A program made the position numbers and the translations under genes. This document shows, piece after piece, positions 5,066 through 5,972 of a stretch of 5,972 bases of DNA (positions are counted from its first letter, which is position 1; each line of letters begins with the position of its first letter). The stretch comes from an uncultured Lachnospiraceae bacterium (lineage in GTDB: Bacteria > Bacillota_A > Clostridia > Lachnospirales > Lachnospiraceae): assembly GCA_946613735.1 (NCBI GenBank), contig CAMOFS010000115.1:1-5972 (forward strand). Direction: 5' to 3'. The notes beneath the pieces were generated by a model that made no database searches, was not told where the DNA came from, and worked only from the letters and a program-made list of their open reading frames with translations.

Positions 5066-5972
5066 ATGACAATAAGAGAAACAATAGAACAGATGCAAAA
5101 GGACACCCTCTCCGAGTATGCCACCCTGGACCAGAATTCCAGAGGTCGTGAGAGAGAGGAGCAGCAGTGTGACATCCGCCCCGTCTTTCAGCGCGACCGG
5201 GACCGGATCCTTCACAGCAAGTCTTTTCGCAGGCTTAAAAACAAGACACAGGTATTTTTGTCACCCCTGGGAGATCACTATCGCACCCGCATGTCACATA
5301 CCCTTGAGGTATCCCAGAATGCCCGGACTATCGCCAAGGCTCTTCGTATGAATGAAGACCTGACAGAGGCCATCGCCTTGGGACATGATCTGGGGCATAC
5401 TCCATTCGGACACTGTGGAGAGAGGGTTTTAAACGAGCTTTGCGAGGGAGGCTTTGTCCACAGTGAGCAAAGCGTGCGCGTGGTGGAGAGACTGGAGCAG
5501 GACGGGCGTGGGCTCAACCTTACCTGGGAGGTTAGGGACGGCATGAGAAATCACCAGACCGATACTATGCCTCACACTCCCGAGGGTCAGATAGTCCGGC
5601 TTTCCGACAAGATAGCCTATATCAATTCGGATGTGGATGATGCCATCCGTGCAAGGATCATTACCGAGGAGGACATTCCGGCTGAGATCAGGAACACCCT
5701 GGGCGGTAACGTTAAGGCCAGACTGGATCGGATAGTCCATGACGTGATCACCGAGAGTATGGGCTCCCCGGAGATAAAAATGTCGGATGAGGTTTTCCAG
5801 GCCATCTTTGATATGAGAAAATGGCTTTTTGAAAATGTCTACACCAACCCTGAGGCAAAGGGGGAGGAGAAAAAGGCGGCACGGCTGGTGCGTGAGCTTT
5901 TTGAATACTATGTGCGGCACTACAATGAGATGCCGGATATGTACACCTCCATGATCTCCTATGAGGAGGAGC
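5066..5972 (+). CDS. dgt: Deoxyguanosinetriphosphate triphosphohydrolase-like protein, HD domain (3' end outside window)
   Basis: Enzymes of this family cleave dNTPs, classically dGTP, to the deoxynucleoside and triphosphate, and help control nucleotide pools in the cytoplasm. The first 302 residues are present; the family form is usually about 330-350, so a short C-terminal part is missing at the window edge. Diagnostic blocks are QRDRDRILHSKSFRRLKNKTQVF (42-64, split here as QRDRDRILHSKSF then RRLKNKTQVF), HYRTRMSHTLEV at 71-82, GHDLGHTPFGH at 106-116, and SDKIAYINSDVDDAIRA at 180-196. Predicted metal ligands are H78, H107, D108 and D181. At two places I recall as usually HN and INHD, this protein has HS (132-133) and INSD (186-189); both are mild variants. 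The start at 5066 has AAGGAG 7 nt upstream and gives the standard family N-terminus. In many Clostridia dnaG and the primary sigma-factor gene follow, which would be expected just outside the window. Confidence 0.95.
   Translation, partial: MTIRETIEQMQKDTLSEYATLDQNSRGREREEQQCDIRPVFQRDRDRILHSKSFRRLKNKTQVFLSPLGDHYRTRMSHTLEVSQNARTIAKALRMNEDLTEAIALGHDLGHTPFGHCGERVLNELCEGGFVHSEQSVRVVERLEQDGRGLNLTWEVRDGMRNHQTDTMPHTPEGQIVRLSDKIAYINSDVDDAIRARIITEEDIPAEIRNTLGGNVKARLDRIVHDVITESMGSPEIKMSDEVFQAIFDMRKWLFENVYTNPEAKGEEKKAARLVRELFEYYVRHYNEMPDMYTSMISYEEE

Noticed and set aside
5429..5920. 163-codon open frame on the - strand
   Set aside because: It lies fully inside dgt, whose + strand product matches its family along its whole length; no separate protein pattern is visible.

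Overview
The window looks like chromosomal DNA from a Gram-positive anaerobe of the class Clostridia, most likely family Lachnospiraceae. This rests on the ClpX, EngB and Dgt sequences, purine-rich AAGGAG/GAGGT ribosome binding sites, secreted transglutaminase-like proteins with chitobiase-type and FN3 modules, and a small hypothetical protein of a kind I recall from that family. The assignment is from memory of protein families; no search was run.

Layout: (1) 1-458, + strand: the C-terminal 151 residues of ClpX, overlapping by ATGA with (2) 455-1042, engB/ysxC, a ribosome-assembly GTPase. (3) 1083-1376, - strand: a 97-residue conserved-looking hypothetical protein, convergent with engB and divergent from the next gene. 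(4) 1377-1464: an AT-rich divergent promoter region. (5) 1465-3534 and 3549-4952, + strand: two adjacent paralogous secreted transglutaminase-like proteins of 689 and 467 residues, 14 nt apart and so probably one operon. (6) 4953-5065: an intergenic gap almost filled by a repetitive inverted-repeat element (TGTCATTCTGAG...GAAGAATC type) with a partial third copy in its loop. (7) 5066 to the end, + strand: dgt, a dNTP triphosphohydrolase of the HD family, cut off by the window edge after 302 residues.

The flanks are housekeeping genes: protein quality control, 50S ribosome assembly and nucleotide pool control. The middle is an accessory secretion island. Both transglutaminase-like proteins have a signal peptide, a shared N-terminal YY(Y/F)YNQ(L/M)S region, a complete Cys-His-Asp catalytic set and a chitobiase-like beta module. 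The longer one adds an Ig-like module and two FN3 domains. No sortase motif, dockerin or SLH domain is visible in either. Their substrate is unknown.

The least ordinary features are the paralogous secreted pair, the inverted repeat next to the dgt ribosome binding site, and a small in-frame duplication in the clpX tail whose second copy is the engB ribosome binding site. I did not find convincing evidence of a wholly new multi-gene system.
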